Below are positions 46,156 through 56,780 of a stretch of 64,000 nt of DNA, in pieces (positions within the stretch are counted from its first letter, which is position 1; every line of letters begins with the position of its first letter). The stretch comes from Aurifilum marmelostoma (Eukaryota > Ascomycota > Sordariomycetes > Diaporthales > Cryphonectriaceae): positions 868,001 through 932,000 of the forward strand of contig JAMXSV010000018.1 in assembly GCA_027559495.1 (NCBI GenBank). The letters run 5' to 3'. The translations under genes and the position numbers were made by a program. Below the pieces are notes generated by a model that saw only the letters and a program-made list of their open reading frames with translations, was not told the origin of the DNA and ran no database searches.

Positions 46156-47037
46156 CTATGCCGATAAAAAGTCCTCGACAGCCTTGGTGAACTGGTCAGG
46201 GTCTTGCAACGGCGCAAAATGGCTGACATTCTTCAGCATGACCAGACCACTCCCCGCGATAGCCTTGTTCAAACGCTCAGGAACATCCAGATTGACTGCC
46301 TCGTCGTACTCTGCGCCTGCAATCGTGACCTTGCTGCCATCGATCGCTGCAAGATCTGCATCGGTCCACTGTGGAAGGGTCGCTTCCAACGTCCCCACCT
46401 TTGTCGCAAAGTCGGTGAAGTTGGCGGTTGGCTGCAGCGTGCCGTATTCTGTTTGGCAGCGCGACACGAATTCGCTATAGATCTTGGTATTGGTGAATGT
46501 CGCGTTCGTATCTCCGGGGACAGCAAAGCCTGCAAAGACGAATGCTCGCTCGATGTGTGATTTGATCGTGCTGTTGAGCAATGCCGCCAGCGTCGTGGCG
46601 GCTCCGTCCGACCAGCCGACGACGTTGTACTTGCTGATGCCCTTCTGGCTGAGCAGCGCGAAGGTGTCCTGTGCGAACATGTCGAACGTAAAGACGTCGG
46701 CGGAGTTGTATGTGCTCCGTCCGTGGCCTCTGCGGTCGACAGCAATAACGTAGTGACCGGCATCGATCAGGCGAGATATGACGGCGCCGAAATACGCCGA
46801 ATAACCCAAGCCCCCGTGGATCATGACGACAGGAGTCCCGCCGGCTGCTTCGTTGTACTGTTGCATCCATAGCTGAACGCCATCGATTGGCGTCTTCGCT
46901 TCCGTGATTGGAGCTGGTAATGCGGGCGTAGGTGGGAGAGTAAGCCACACGGGGGTCTGAGACTGACGGATGGCCAGACCCTGGGTGCTGGGAAGCACCG
47001 ATGCAGCGAGTAGTGAAAGTAGCGAACGAGCGATCAT
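46156..47037 (-). CDS. Secreted alpha/beta hydrolase
   Basis: Single exon, 293 residues from the ATG at 47037; a GTG six codons upstream is not used. MIARSLLSLLAASVLPSTQG is a signal peptide. The alpha/beta hydrolase fold is plain: oxyanion-loop HGGLGYSAYFG, DRRGHGRST, nucleophile elbow VVGWSDGAA (Ser about 143), a strand VTIAGAEYDEAV that should carry the acid, and the catalytic His in NVSHFAPLQDP (about 276). Esterase, epoxide-hydrolase-like or lactonase activity is possible; substrate cannot be told. N-glycosylation sites (NST, NAT, NFT) fit secretion. The gene stands alone, with large gaps on both sides and a TATA element close upstream. Confidence 0.9.
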   Translation of the reverse strand: MIARSLLSLLAASVLPSTQGLAIRQSQTPVWLTLPPTPALPAPITEAKTPIDGVQLWMQQYNEAAGGTPVVMIHGGLGYSAYFGAVISRLIDAGHYVIAVDRRGHGRSTYNSADVFTFDMFAQDTFALLSQKGISKYNVVGWSDGAATTLAALLNSTIKSHIERAFVFAGFAVPGDTNATFTNTKIYSEFVSRCQTEYGTLQPTANFTDFATKVGTLEATLPQWTDADLAAIDGSKVTIAGAEYDEAVNLDVPERLNKAIAGSGLVMLKNVSHFAPLQDPDQFTKAVEDFLSA

Positions 47038-47128
47038 GTTGGCGGCTTCAATCACAAAAGACTTGGTTTTTGAGCGACACTGTCAATGGAAGGTTGTAGT
47101 TGAACTGCCCAAGAAGAGGATTAGGTGA

Positions 47129-47140
47129 TTATATATATAC
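47129..47140 (-). promoter_or_regulatory. TATA element, alpha/beta hydrolase
   Basis: A TATATATAAT stretch on the minus strand, about 95 bp upstream of the ATG at 47037. Confidence 0.45.
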
Positions 47141-47225
47141 ACAGACGAACGTGAACCTCCTCGCAAGCCGGATACTACGGAGATTTGGCATAACTGATCA
47201 AATCGTCTATGAGAATATTACTAGA

Positions 47226-47280
47226 AAGTCGTCATGGAAAGCCCTTGGTCATTACCAAAATAAGCTTTCGGTTGCAGCAC
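47226..47280 (+). repeat. Diverged repeat, copy 1
   Basis: Contains GTCATGG, a CCCTT block, then CAAAATAAGCTTTCGGTTG. A related copy with the same order lies about 290 bp downstream. Confidence 0.5.
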
Positions 47281-47516
47281 TAAAGAGTATGAAGTCCTCT
47301 CGTGTATGCCGGTTTCACTTTTTCCTTCAATTAGGGGCAAACCCCTCTATCAAAGCCGGATTAATTATGCCTTGGTTATACACCAATGTTTCTTACTTCC
47401 TCTTTGAGTCATGTGATATATAGGCAGATATAAAGTTTTCAATGAGCCGGATCTTACGAGGAATCCATATCACAGATTCTATTGGTGAGGAAGGGATTTT
47501 TTGAAACAAGACTAGG

Positions 47517-47575
47517 TAGTCATGGCACGACCCCTTTTGCTGTCAAAATAAGCTTTCGTTTGGGACATTCAAAAA
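47517..47575 (+). repeat. Diverged repeat, copy 2
   Basis: Contains GTCATGG, ACCCCTTTTG, then TCAAAATAAGCTTTCGTTTG, in the same order as copy 1. The pair may be remnants of a decayed element. Confidence 0.5.
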
Positions 47576-49131
47576 GCGGTCCTCGACACAGCCAGCCTAG
47601 ACCGGCCGCCGGCGAGGGCGAGGAAGGTAGCGGGGTCCCCGACGATGACCGCCTTGGGTGGGAAAAAGCCAGCAGATATGTGTAGTAAACACTGCAGCAT
47701 TATTATGGGATGACCTCTCCAACAATTCAGATCACAAAACGGGCCACATGTAATAATAGAACCTGGTTGTCTGCTGTCCACGACATCAACGTGGGCCGAT
47801 GTAAGCTCAGGGTTAATGTATTATACGAATCAAGATGGCTCGGCAATTGATCTAGACGATCTAGTCTGGAGTAACAAGATACAAAAGGTTGGACTTGTCC
47901 TGTATTGCTGACGCAATGCATACGTTCAAAAGTCCGCGTGCATAGGAAGGGCCTTGGAATGAAAAGCTGATGTTCCGTCCAAAATGTACTTTTTCACGTT
48001 ACCTTGGAGTTTCAGTAATGTTCAGTCTGAGCTGCCGTTTTGGGAAGTCCAAAATGTATGTTCATCGTTATCAACAATCTGCCTCTGTCTCATGGACCGA
48101 TCCCTCATGATCAACGGCACTGTGACTTTTCGAGAAGTTGGTGTCATCAGATACTAAATCATCAACAAAGACTTGCAGAGATGCTGTTCTCCTGTTGGCT
48201 ACTCGCAGCATTTAGCGCTTGCTTGTCAGGAGGTTCGAGAATACGAGGTGACGGCAACTATCACCACCGGTGTGTTGGGCTGAGATCTGAGAAGAAGCAA
48301 TTATGATTCCACTAATGCCTGGTCAATCTATGGTAGGGGCAAGGAGGTGCACGGAGCTCGCCTTTCTCGTGGCAGTTGTGCGGTCTTGGACGCAGCTGTT
48401 GTGACTTTAACGTTGGTTGACGAAAGAAAGTTGTGAGTGAGGATTCTCGAGCCACAAAAGCTGCGGGGAAAGCCTGAGGGCGGAGTGACCAGTTCGGAAG
48501 CACCCTCAGCGACATAGAAGGGTACCACTCAATATATATATATGAAGTGCGCATCCATAAGCAAGTCCTTGTTGGCTGTGTATATCTTTAAAGCCGAGAA
48601 TGGTGTTTGGATGCACATAGGCGTCACAGAATTCGGTGTCTGATGACCGTGTATGTCCGCTCGGGTATCAGATCAAACATATCAGAATAAGATATGATAT
48701 CTATGGCCACTGCTGTTTCTTCATCTCAGCATCCTTCACGCTTTGTGCGTACCAAGGCTGTAAGTTTCTATTTTGCCAAATACCACTTCGATCCATCGGA
48801 GCCTCCGCCACGAACCGCGTCCTTAAGCTCCACATCCATGAGATCGAACTTCAGGAGCCCAAAATTCCGAGTATATAGTATGGGATACGACGATGCTTTT
48901 GTATTACTACCAAAAGGCATTGCCCACGCTGTGGACACTAGCAGAAAGTAAAAATAAATAGGCGACTAAAAGAACCCCCTCTCCCCTTTTACTTCTCGTA
49001 TTTATTTTCAGTTCTATCCTCACCGCCAGAGAACGCACCGCTGAATATGGTCAAGGTCACTGCAAGAAAACCAAGTTGAGTCCTACACTTCCTTCAGGTA
49101 CTCAACGCCTCTGCTCTCGCATGCCAGAAGA
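47576..49131. other. Intergenic, no supported gene
   Basis: No credible coding region. The words GTCCAAAATGTA occur twice (near 47978 and 48048), suggesting short duplications. Confidence 0.4.
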
Positions 49132-49824
49132 TCAACCGTTGGTGACAAACAAGTGCACCACCGGCTTTCCGCCCGGCAGGCCAGTCCGGGTCTTGTCCCA
49201 CCCCAGCTCCTTTATTTCTTTTTTCATATTCTCCTCATCATCTGCACCAAAACTCATCCCCTTGTACCAGCGGCCGTTGCCCCCCTGGTGACACTCTGTC
49301 ACCCTGTTCTTCCGAGGGTCCGGGTTTACGGCGCCGAAACCCTTGAGCAGCGAGGCTAGGGTGGTGTTGGTAGGCACATGCACCGTGTGGAAGGGCGAGA
49401 CGAAGTGCGGGGGCAAGTTCCAGGGCGGCGTGTCGCCGGTGCGGAAGATGTGGATCTTGGTGTGCTCGGAAGGGAAAAAGTAATTGTACCCCGGTTCGCA
49501 GCCCACGCCGCCGGTCGAGTTGGTCATGTTGGCGGCTGGCAGGGAGGCGTCGATGACAGGCTGCCCTCGAGGAGCCGCGTTGGCGTAAGCAGCTGGTTGC
49601 ACGCCGGCTGGTGCTAGAGGGATTTGCTGTCCAGCGTCCATCGCCGGGTAAGGCCAAGCATAACTGCCGTAACCCCAGTAGGGGTACTGCATGGGAGGGT
49701 AGTATTGTGCGGCACCGTTCGGGTAGGGAAATGAGTAGCCGCCGTAGGCTTGCCGGTTGGTTGGAGGAGGGGGGCCAGTATCGCGACCCCAAGCTGGATT
49801 CTGACCACCGCGGGGATGGGCCAT
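49132..49824 (-). CDS. Conserved fungal hypothetical, Pro/Tyr-rich N-terminus
   Basis: 230 residues from ATG at 49824. The N-terminal 100 residues are Gly, Pro, Tyr and Ala-rich (QYYPPMQYPYWGYGSYAWPY) and probably disordered. The C-terminal part begins MTNSTGGVGCEPGYNYFFP and continues as a folded domain through HTKIHIFRTG, VHVPTNTTLASLLKGFGA, GGNGRWYKGMSF and GWDKTRTGLPGGKPVVHLFV; this pattern recurs in uncharacterised ascomycete proteins. Strand-helix order and length hint at a small ubiquitin-like or RNA-binding-like fold, but that is a guess. No signal peptide or membrane segment. Another candidate gene ends 88 bp upstream on the same strand and may be its 5' exons. Confidence 0.75.
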   Translation of the reverse strand: MAHPRGGQNPAWGRDTGPPPPTNRQAYGGYSFPYPNGAAQYYPPMQYPYWGYGSYAWPYPAMDAGQQIPLAPAGVQPAAYANAAPRGQPVIDASLPAANMTNSTGGVGCEPGYNYFFPSEHTKIHIFRTGDTPPWNLPPHFVSPFHTVHVPTNTTLASLLKGFGAVNPDPRKNRVTECHQGGNGRWYKGMSFGADDEENMKKEIKELGWDKTRTGLPGGKPVVHLFVTNG

Positions 49825-49911
49825 CGTGAATGCTCAGTCTGCTGTGCAAGAACTGTCAGTATGTAGGAAGGCTTAGAGAGTGGCTTGTGGTCCCACAGAC
49901 CAGCTGCACAG

Positions 49912-50696
49912 CTAGTTCCCACCTGGGTAGGTATTGAGATGGTACGGCGTCCAAGGACCGTATTGGCCGACAAGTGGGAATCCGGGAGACGGGACTAAGA
50001 CCTGAAGTGGTTGTTGTTGATGGTTCTGATTGTTTGACTGCAGTTGTTGAGCCAGATGCCAGTATGAAGCTGGCCTTGATGCTGAACTTGGTACAACTGG
50101 GGCAGGCTGAGGACCTGGTCTGCTGATAGTATTGTCGTCTTGATGGTGGCCTTGGAGGTCCAGATTATTATTGGAGGCTTGTTCAAGACCAAGGTATGTG
50201 TCTGTAAAGCAAGTTGTAAGCGAGGAGGCTGAGAATATGTGGGAACCCGGCCCCTTTATATGATAATCTGAGAGGGCAGACAGAAGACTGAGGGGCAAGA
50301 AATTGTTTGTCATTGGATCGTGAAACAGGAAAGCAACTCATGGTGTGGTCCCGAGTGACTCCCCAGGCTGGACTCCGAACTCGTGTTACAAATAAGGGCC
50401 CTAGCCACACACTCACCAGTGACGGGTTCTCGGGGAGGAGGTGGGCCAGGATCAAAGCCATGTATTGGATTCCAACCTCTGGCACCAAAGTTGGTCCTTA
50501 GCAGGAGGCAGATCTCCTTATGCCATAGCACCTGGTTAGAAAGGTCGTAGAAGCTGGCGACGATGAAGCAGGACCAGCTGCTGTCCCGGGGGTTGACTTC
50601 TAGGTAGAGACCAATGATGAGCTTGACAGCGCCTCCGGGATAGGGGCCTGACAACATATAGTGAGCAAAGCCTCTATTCCTTTGTGGAAAAGCCAT
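49912..50696 (-). CDS. Candidate two-exon hypothetical gene
   Basis: Exons 50696-50417 and 50201-49912 join in frame (donor GTGAGT, acceptor TTTACAG, intron 215 nt) to give 189 residues. The first exon has an ordered-looking segment (KLIIGLYLEVN, SSWSCFIVASFYDLSNQVLWH) and ends in a Pro run. The second is Gln/Asn/Pro-rich and resembles the disordered N-terminus of the next gene in style (LVGQYGPWTPYHLNTYPGG). It may be an independent gene or the 5' exons of the 49132-49824 gene. Splicing from 49923 to 49832 would keep frame, but it needs a GAG acceptor and skips two CAG sites. Confidence 0.4.
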
Positions 50697-51710
50697 GGAC
50701 TGTGGACTGGGACGCAATTCAAAATTGGTGTCTCTGAAGGTTCAGGATAAGATATTGTTGCCAAATGTCTGTGATGGAATAAAGAAACCTGTTGTGTCTG
50801 TGACGGGGCTATTCTTATATGTTGGAAGAGAACCTACAATGTCAGATAGTGTAATTGACTACTAAGCGCTTGAGAAAACGTACAATCATATATGCCATTA
50901 TCTTGGACAAGTGTGTGACACGGCTGTGTCTATGACCAGTAATTATACAGTTCTGGTATGCTACATCGCTACGCAGGCAACAGTCTTTATATACATGAGG
51001 GATCTGTTGCGAGGAAACTCTCGGCCATCGCATTGCCTTATCTCTGTGGCTCTTTGAAAATTACATTCAGTAGATCATGTGATGGTGAGTCCCTGTTTCT
51101 TTAGGGTCATCAACTTCATGATGTGTTGTGTTAGGAGAGGTTGGCAAGATTCCTTGACACAGATAAATTATTCGGCAGTCACCACTTGGCAGGTACCTTG
51201 AAGAGTGTGATCAGGTAGCACATAATGACAAATTACACTGAGAGAACCTCGCATCAGTAGAATGATGAAAGAAATTCTAGGCGAACGATCTATGCCTTTG
51301 TGGGTCATTCGTATCATCAAGAGATCCATTGGGATGACAATCGAGATTCTAGCAGTCATTGTTTAAAAATAGTCCATCTTTTTTGGCTATGGCGATATGT
51401 GAGCACTCATGACAGTGGTGATTTCAACTTGAAACAGCCCAATTTTGGCTTGACAACCTACCTGGTGTCACACACAAGCTACCTGTACTTACTGATGTCT
51501 ATAGGCACACTGGCCTGGGGATCACTAAGAAATGATCCTGTCGACCCGGCTGTTCCTCATACTGATTGTCCTCCGGGACTTATCCAAGGAGAAGAGTGTA
51601 ATCGATTTGGACAGAAACTCTCTGCAATTGTTTACTTTCTAGTTATGCTCCTACTCAAATGTCAATGGATGAAGTATCAAGTCGTGAACAAGATCACTCT
51701 TCCCACAAAG
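50697..51710. other. Intergenic, no supported gene
   Basis: AT-rich. The plus frame 51300-51731 (143 codons) has no recognisable domain and overlaps the end of the next minus-strand frame. Confidence 0.4.
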
Positions 51711-52151
51711 TTAATGTTTCTTCTTCTTTAGTACAGCCTTTTCTTTCTTTCTCTTCCGAAACAGATGCCTATTGTTCTCAAAAAAGTCAGTATAAACCGG
51801 GAACCTCTGCTGAAGCTCTACGTTCCCCGTCGTCACGACCTGACCCAACCGCCCAAACAGGATGCCGTCAAGGTTCTCCTCGAGCTTCCCACCCCGACGC
51901 CATCTGTCGACATCGTTGGGACTGATGTTGAAGTCCTGAAAGACCATCTTCCAGAACTCTGCAAGCAGGATCCAGTCCACGGGATCAACCTTGTCCAGCT
52001 GGAAGTCACGGATGGTCTCGTCGTGCGTCGGGAGCTGTAGGGGACCGCCCGTGTGCAGGGCGCACTCTGCGAGCACATGGGCTGTCGTGTAGCTAGTGTC
52101 GCCTTTCTTTTTGCGTCTGTATAGCCGGGAGTCAACATACGCTCTTGACAT
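51711..52151 (-). CDS. Small basic hypothetical protein
   Basis: 146 residues from ATG at 52151. Not recognised. It has a predicted helical middle (DPVDWILLAEFWKMVFQDFN), a segment around VDRWRRGGKLEENLDGILFGRL, and a strongly basic Lys/Arg tail. No signal peptide or membrane helix. Residue composition is that of a globular protein rather than a chance frame, but no neighbouring exon could be tied to it, so it may be a complete small gene or one exon of a longer one. Confidence 0.5.
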   Translation of the reverse strand: MSRAYVDSRLYRRKKKGDTSYTTAHVLAECALHTGGPLQLPTHDETIRDFQLDKVDPVDWILLAEFWKMVFQDFNISPNDVDRWRRGGKLEENLDGILFGRLGQVVTTGNVELQQRFPVYTDFFENNRHLFRKRKKEKAVLKKKKH

Positions 52152-53751
52152 GGGAGGGGATATAGAACAGCCCTTGGGAAGTCAAACGAGGAGCAGACCA
52201 TGTACGAGATACCAGTCTTACAACTTGTTTCTCGGCATCCTTATCCTAGGTTCTTGTTTGTATCTCTTCGAGGGAAGAAGTTCTTGGAATGGCGCTGTAC
52301 GAAGTTCTAGAAGACAACGTGGTCAAAGTAGGGTAGCTAGAAGACAGATGGGTCTGTGTTGGCTTGAGGCACCTCAGATGGCCTGGAATTAAAAAAAAAA
52401 AAAATACTAAATAAGTCGAAGAAGCAAAAACACCAATTCCTATCATAATACATACGGAGATTTATTGGGCCACTCGCCAAAATGCCTAGTGTCACCGAGT
52501 CTCGTGAATAACAGCCGATTGCAACGCAGGAATTGCAAACGTTTGGCTCAATTCTGATTGGTCAACATACCAGTGGCTGGGTGAATGACTTGACTGCAAC
52601 ACCTTCTCACATCTACTGGATGATTATCTGGAGGGCGTCATTGAGTAATTACCAGCTGTTTCAACCGGCCAGTCACTCTTGATCTACCCATACGCACTGT
52701 GACTCAAGAAGGAGAGTGAGAGCCAGCAATCGAGACCAGGAAGGCCACCCGGTGCAAGCACCCTCCGACCCAATCTGCCAACACATCAATCTGCTGTTGG
52801 AGGAGGCAATAGAGAGGGATTAAAAAAAAGAAAGAGCTCGACTTGTAGCAAAGAATTAATCTCAACAGCGTATCTACATCCCAGCCTGAATGTCCCCTCC
52901 TAATCATCACGCGCCCCAGTCAAGGTAAAGAACACGCAGCCCCTGCAATAATAATATCCAAATGTCCACATGCACGGAGGTCCCAATTTCCACAGCGTGG
53001 CCCCCCTCTCAACAAGCATCACGATAAGCCTGATACAGATCGTCTGTGTGCATATTATACCATATCCTCCTTTTCTAGAGAGAGATTAAAGACCACCAAC
53101 AAGTCTTGCGCATTTCACACAGGATACACACACACCACAACACGGAGACACAGGGGGGGGGGGGGGGGTTTGTTCGCATCTTGTTGGCATGGGCTTCACT
53201 CTAATAGTGCTGTGGGCATTGACGAGACGCGTGCGTGTGCTACCAAGACGAAACATTTCAGGGCGTTACATTTCAAGGTAGCATCCTGAGCGGGGCATCC
53301 TATAGCCCCAGCGGGCGAAACCCGCAATAGCTCCGAGGACCTCATCTAGAAACAAGACCAAGGTGGGGTCCAGGAATTCTCACAGGCAACATCACAAATT
53401 TAGAAATAAAGGACAAATGTTTTTTTTTGGTCTTGTTTTTTCGTCTTTGGTCCGTCGGACTACTCCAAAAAATCGGATCTGCTTCAATAAAGACTACATA
53501 CCATAGTTGCTTCGTGAGCTCGTTCGTATGCATAAGAAATGAAGGGTTGATGATGACGGGATCATGAGAATGAAATGTCCTCCGATGTTGCTATGCGCCC
53601 TTGTTGTTTTCCCCTGGGTATTATAAGCCAACTCTTCACCATCGATTCTTTGCGTGTATAACCACGCTCACCATGCCAAGGCTGCCTCCCCCCAGGCCTT
53701 CTCCACTCTATCATACACACACACATATATCCATTCTCCCATTACTGTCTC
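52152..53751. other. Intergenic, no supported gene
   Basis: AT-rich DNA with a poly-G run near 53153-53168 and scattered A/T runs. No coding feature; holds the 3' flank of the MFS gene. Confidence 0.45.
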
Positions 53752-55524
53752 CTACAGCTCCATGCCGTCACGGTCCGCCACAAACTGCCTGTAGTTCTCC
53801 CTGGTCCACCTCCTGGCCGACTTGCCCCACCAAGCCATCGGCAGGCTCAGGGCCAGCGCCGCAAACGCCAGCACGCCAGCAGCCACAAAAGTGTACAGGA
53901 CACCGTCGGCATCCATCCATGGGCTCGTGACAAAGCTAAAGATCATGCCGATGGTGTTGTTGATGACGGCGACGCCCACCATGCCCTCGAGGACCATCTC
54001 CGGGTACGCGTCGACGAGGTAGGCCATGGACAGGTCACCGGCGCAGCCGTAGCCGAAACCGATGAAGCCGAGGCCGATGTACGGGACGGGCCAGGCCCAG
54101 CCCTCGCCGGAGCCGATGCCGAAGAGGAACATGCCGGTGGGGAAGAAGATGGTGGGCAGGATCATGAGCCACAGCCTGCTCTCGGCCTCCATGATGCCGC
54201 CCCTGCGGCGGGTGATCCACAGCGTGAACCAGTCGCTGCCCCAGCCGGCGAGCAGACAGCCGATGACGGAGCCGATCACGGTCGGGATGTTCATGTTGCC
54301 CACCTCGCCGTCGGTGTAGTTCCACGGCGGGCCGTACCAGGTGTCCTGCTCCACGGTGAGGTAGAAGGTGAGCCAGGCGTTCTGCGCGCCCCACTGGATG
54401 CCCGAGTACCAGACGGCCGGGAAGGTGAACACCTTGAGCGTGTGCAACAGGCGGCGGCCGTACTGCTTGAAGCCGTAGCCGCGCAGGTTCCCTGCAGGCG
54501 TGATGATGGCGATCCGCTGCCAGTACGTCTTGGCCTTCTCGGGGGCGGCAAAGCCACCGCTGTGCTCGAGGTCCACGGTCGGCGGTGTGGCCACGCCCAG
54601 GCCGGTTGTCGTGATCTCCTTCTTCTCAGCGACGCTGGCGTCGTTTGCGTGGGCGGCCCGGTCCGAGAGGCCCAGCCCGTGCATGGTGGTGTACCGGGCA
54701 CGGTCGAAGGCGGTCTCCTCGAGGCCAAAGTACAGCAGGAGCAAGGTGCCGCCAGAGAAGACGGTGCCCATGTAGCCGACCCAGCGGTAGCCCAGGTAGC
54801 TCTGCGAGATGTAGCTCGCGATCAGCGAGCCCATGTAGGTACCGATGCTGGTGGCCAGCACGTAGATGCCGATGGCGGCACCGGCCTGGTGCTCGAACCA
54901 CAGGTCCATGAGGCTGAGCTGGACCAGCGCCTCGGCGACGGACTCGCTGGCGCCGACAAAGAGCTGGCTCCAGATGGTGTCGCTGGCGGTCTTGGCCAGG
55001 CCGAACCAGAGATTTCCTGCGAGGCCCAGGACCATGGCGAAGAGGTACAGCAGCCGGCGTCCGTAGAGGTGCACTGCGGGCGAGGACAGGAGCGTCCAGT
55101 AGCCAATGCCGATGAACAAGACGCCGGCGCCCGTGTTGAAGTAGGAGTAGGCTATGCCGAGCTCCTCGTTGAAGCCGTCGCTGGCAGAGCCGGCATCGTT
55201 GGAGGTGGCCGCAGTCAGGGCGGTGATGAAGCACACGAGGGCAGTGTGCCAGATCTTGCGGGCCAGAGACCACTGCAGGGGGTCGTTGGGCGAGTCGGTG
55301 GGCTGCGGGATGAGCACGATGTCGCCGTGCTTCTTGAGGGAGGTCGCGTCGCCGCCGGGCACGAGGAGCATGTGCCCCTCGCTGTCGAACAGGCGGCGGG
55401 TGCCCGGAAGGTCCTCTGGGTCATCTTGAGTGAGCGTGGGCTGGAGCCCAGGCTGAAGCTCGTTCAAACCATTGTCGGACTGTGGTTGCTGGAGGATCTC
55501 AGGGGAAGCTCCAGCATCTGCCAT
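53752..55524 (-). CDS. MFS transporter, DHA1/YHK8-HOL1 type
   Basis: Single exon, 590 residues from ATG at 55524. Proton-driven export or import of small molecules at the plasma membrane is expected. A 70-residue polar N-terminus ends in the group's characteristic IPQPTDSPNDPLQWSLARK just before the first helix. Twelve hydrophobic segments can be seen, among them WHTALVCFITALTAATS, AGVLFIGIGYWTLLSSP, LYLFAMVLGLAGNLWFGLA, AIGIYVLATSIGTYMGSLIA and GTVFSGGTLLLLYFGLEE; HLYGRRLLYLF is the loop 2-3 motif. A central polar loop (about residues 280-340) separates the halves. The C-terminal half has IPTVIGSVIGCLLAGWGSDW. The substrate is unknown. Strong GC bias gives long antisense frames that are not genes. 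Confidence 0.94.
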   Translation of the reverse strand: MADAGASPEILQQPQSDNGLNELQPGLQPTLTQDDPEDLPGTRRLFDSEGHMLLVPGGDATSLKKHGDIVLIPQPTDSPNDPLQWSLARKIWHTALVCFITALTAATSNDAGSASDGFNEELGIAYSYFNTGAGVLFIGIGYWTLLSSPAVHLYGRRLLYLFAMVLGLAGNLWFGLAKTASDTIWSQLFVGASESVAEALVQLSLMDLWFEHQAGAAIGIYVLATSIGTYMGSLIASYISQSYLGYRWVGYMGTVFSGGTLLLLYFGLEETAFDRARYTTMHGLGLSDRAAHANDASVAEKKEITTTGLGVATPPTVDLEHSGGFAAPEKAKTYWQRIAIITPAGNLRGYGFKQYGRRLLHTLKVFTFPAVWYSGIQWGAQNAWLTFYLTVEQDTWYGPPWNYTDGEVGNMNIPTVIGSVIGCLLAGWGSDWFTLWITRRRGGIMEAESRLWLMILPTIFFPTGMFLFGIGSGEGWAWPVPYIGLGFIGFGYGCAGDLSMAYLVDAYPEMVLEGMVGVAVINNTIGMIFSFVTSPWMDADGVLYTFVAAGVLAFAALALSLPMAWWGKSARRWTRENYRQFVADRDGMEL

Positions 55525-56780
55525 CGGGGTGGGGGGTAGCTGCGCGAAGCTCGCGACTGATTAACTACCTCAAGCGCCGGTTGGTGGTGAGATATGAGAG
55601 AGGAATTCTTCTTTTTCCTTTCTGTCTCCTGATTTTTTTCTTCTTTCTTTCCTTCGAACAAGACGGTCGAATCGACGATGCTTCCCGCACCGGTAAGGCC
55701 TCAGCACATCGTAGGGTATTCTTGTGAGTTTTATACAAATTAAATGAAGAAAAGAGAAAAGAAGAAAAAAAAAGAGAGGTAAGACGTTGAAACAGTTAAA
55801 CAAGCTGCAGATGTCAGCGGTGAAGACCCAAAAGAAAGGAGGAAATTTTCCACGGGGCAAAGTGTGTCTAAAGGTGGGCCTCGAATATAAAGTCGTTATC
55901 TTTTTACGTGCCCTCCCCTACATTTCCCCTTATCTTTTCCTCAATGCGCCCACCAGCGGGTGGGACACCAGGGGGGGGGGCCGATCTGCGACAGGGGAGT
56001 CGATCCATGCATCAGGAAAATCCCCCTCTTTCTAGACCAACATATTTTCTCACTAGACCCGTCCACCATCGTAGCTCTACCGTCTCCCCTATACCCGTGA
56101 GGGCTAAGAAAATGAGACAGAGGCAGAGAGGGTGAGAGAAAAAAAAAGTGTACCCATCCGCCCCGGGCCACACCGTGTGCTAGACCGCGTTGGGTTTGGA
56201 GAGAGCCGAGTCGGCGCAACCGTTCTTATGTTGGATGCGGGCTGAATGACTAGTACGGAACGCCTAGGCGGTGTTTGGCAAGTGACGGACAAGCACATGG
56301 TCTTCTCCAACTTGTGCTCGATGTGGGTGTGGATGTGTGCGTGCTTGCTTTGTGGTGTGTGCGTGGGTGTGTGTGCTTGGTGGGGGTCGGTATACTCCTT
56401 CTCTCACTCGACCGCACCAGGAATGTCGGCAGGAAATGTCGGCTGCGGCTGCGATCGGCGGTCATCGGTCTAATGAAGAGGATACCGGTGGCTGACTTTA
56501 TGCGACTCTCTGTGCAGCCTTCAGCTGCCCTGCCTCGTATATTTTTCACCTCGGGGCCTGCCTCGTTGAGAGACCAGAGTTCGTTCATGAGCGTCTGTTC
56601 TCAGAAGAGGTTCTCAGCATGCTCGTTGAGACCTGAAAGGGCCAAAGGCAGACAGAAGCATCTGCTGGCCGCCCATGCACATCATCAAGCCACTTATGCA
56701 TGTAGCAATCCATGTCAAGGTTTTGTTGGGAGGGAGAGTCGATGCCTTCTCCTTCCTCGTAGGTAGTTCACCCCGTCTTC
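55525..56780. other. Intergenic promoter region
   Basis: Upstream of the MFS gene and downstream of the ankyrin gene. It contains CT/GA-rich stretches and TG-rich DNA near 56325-56380. No supported gene. Confidence 0.45.

Noticed and set aside
51300..51731. 143-codon plus-strand frame
   Set aside because: No family features, and it overlaps a better minus-strand frame.
54442..55539. 365-codon plus-strand frame opposite the MFS gene
   Set aside because: Mirror of biased MFS codons; no recognisable protein.
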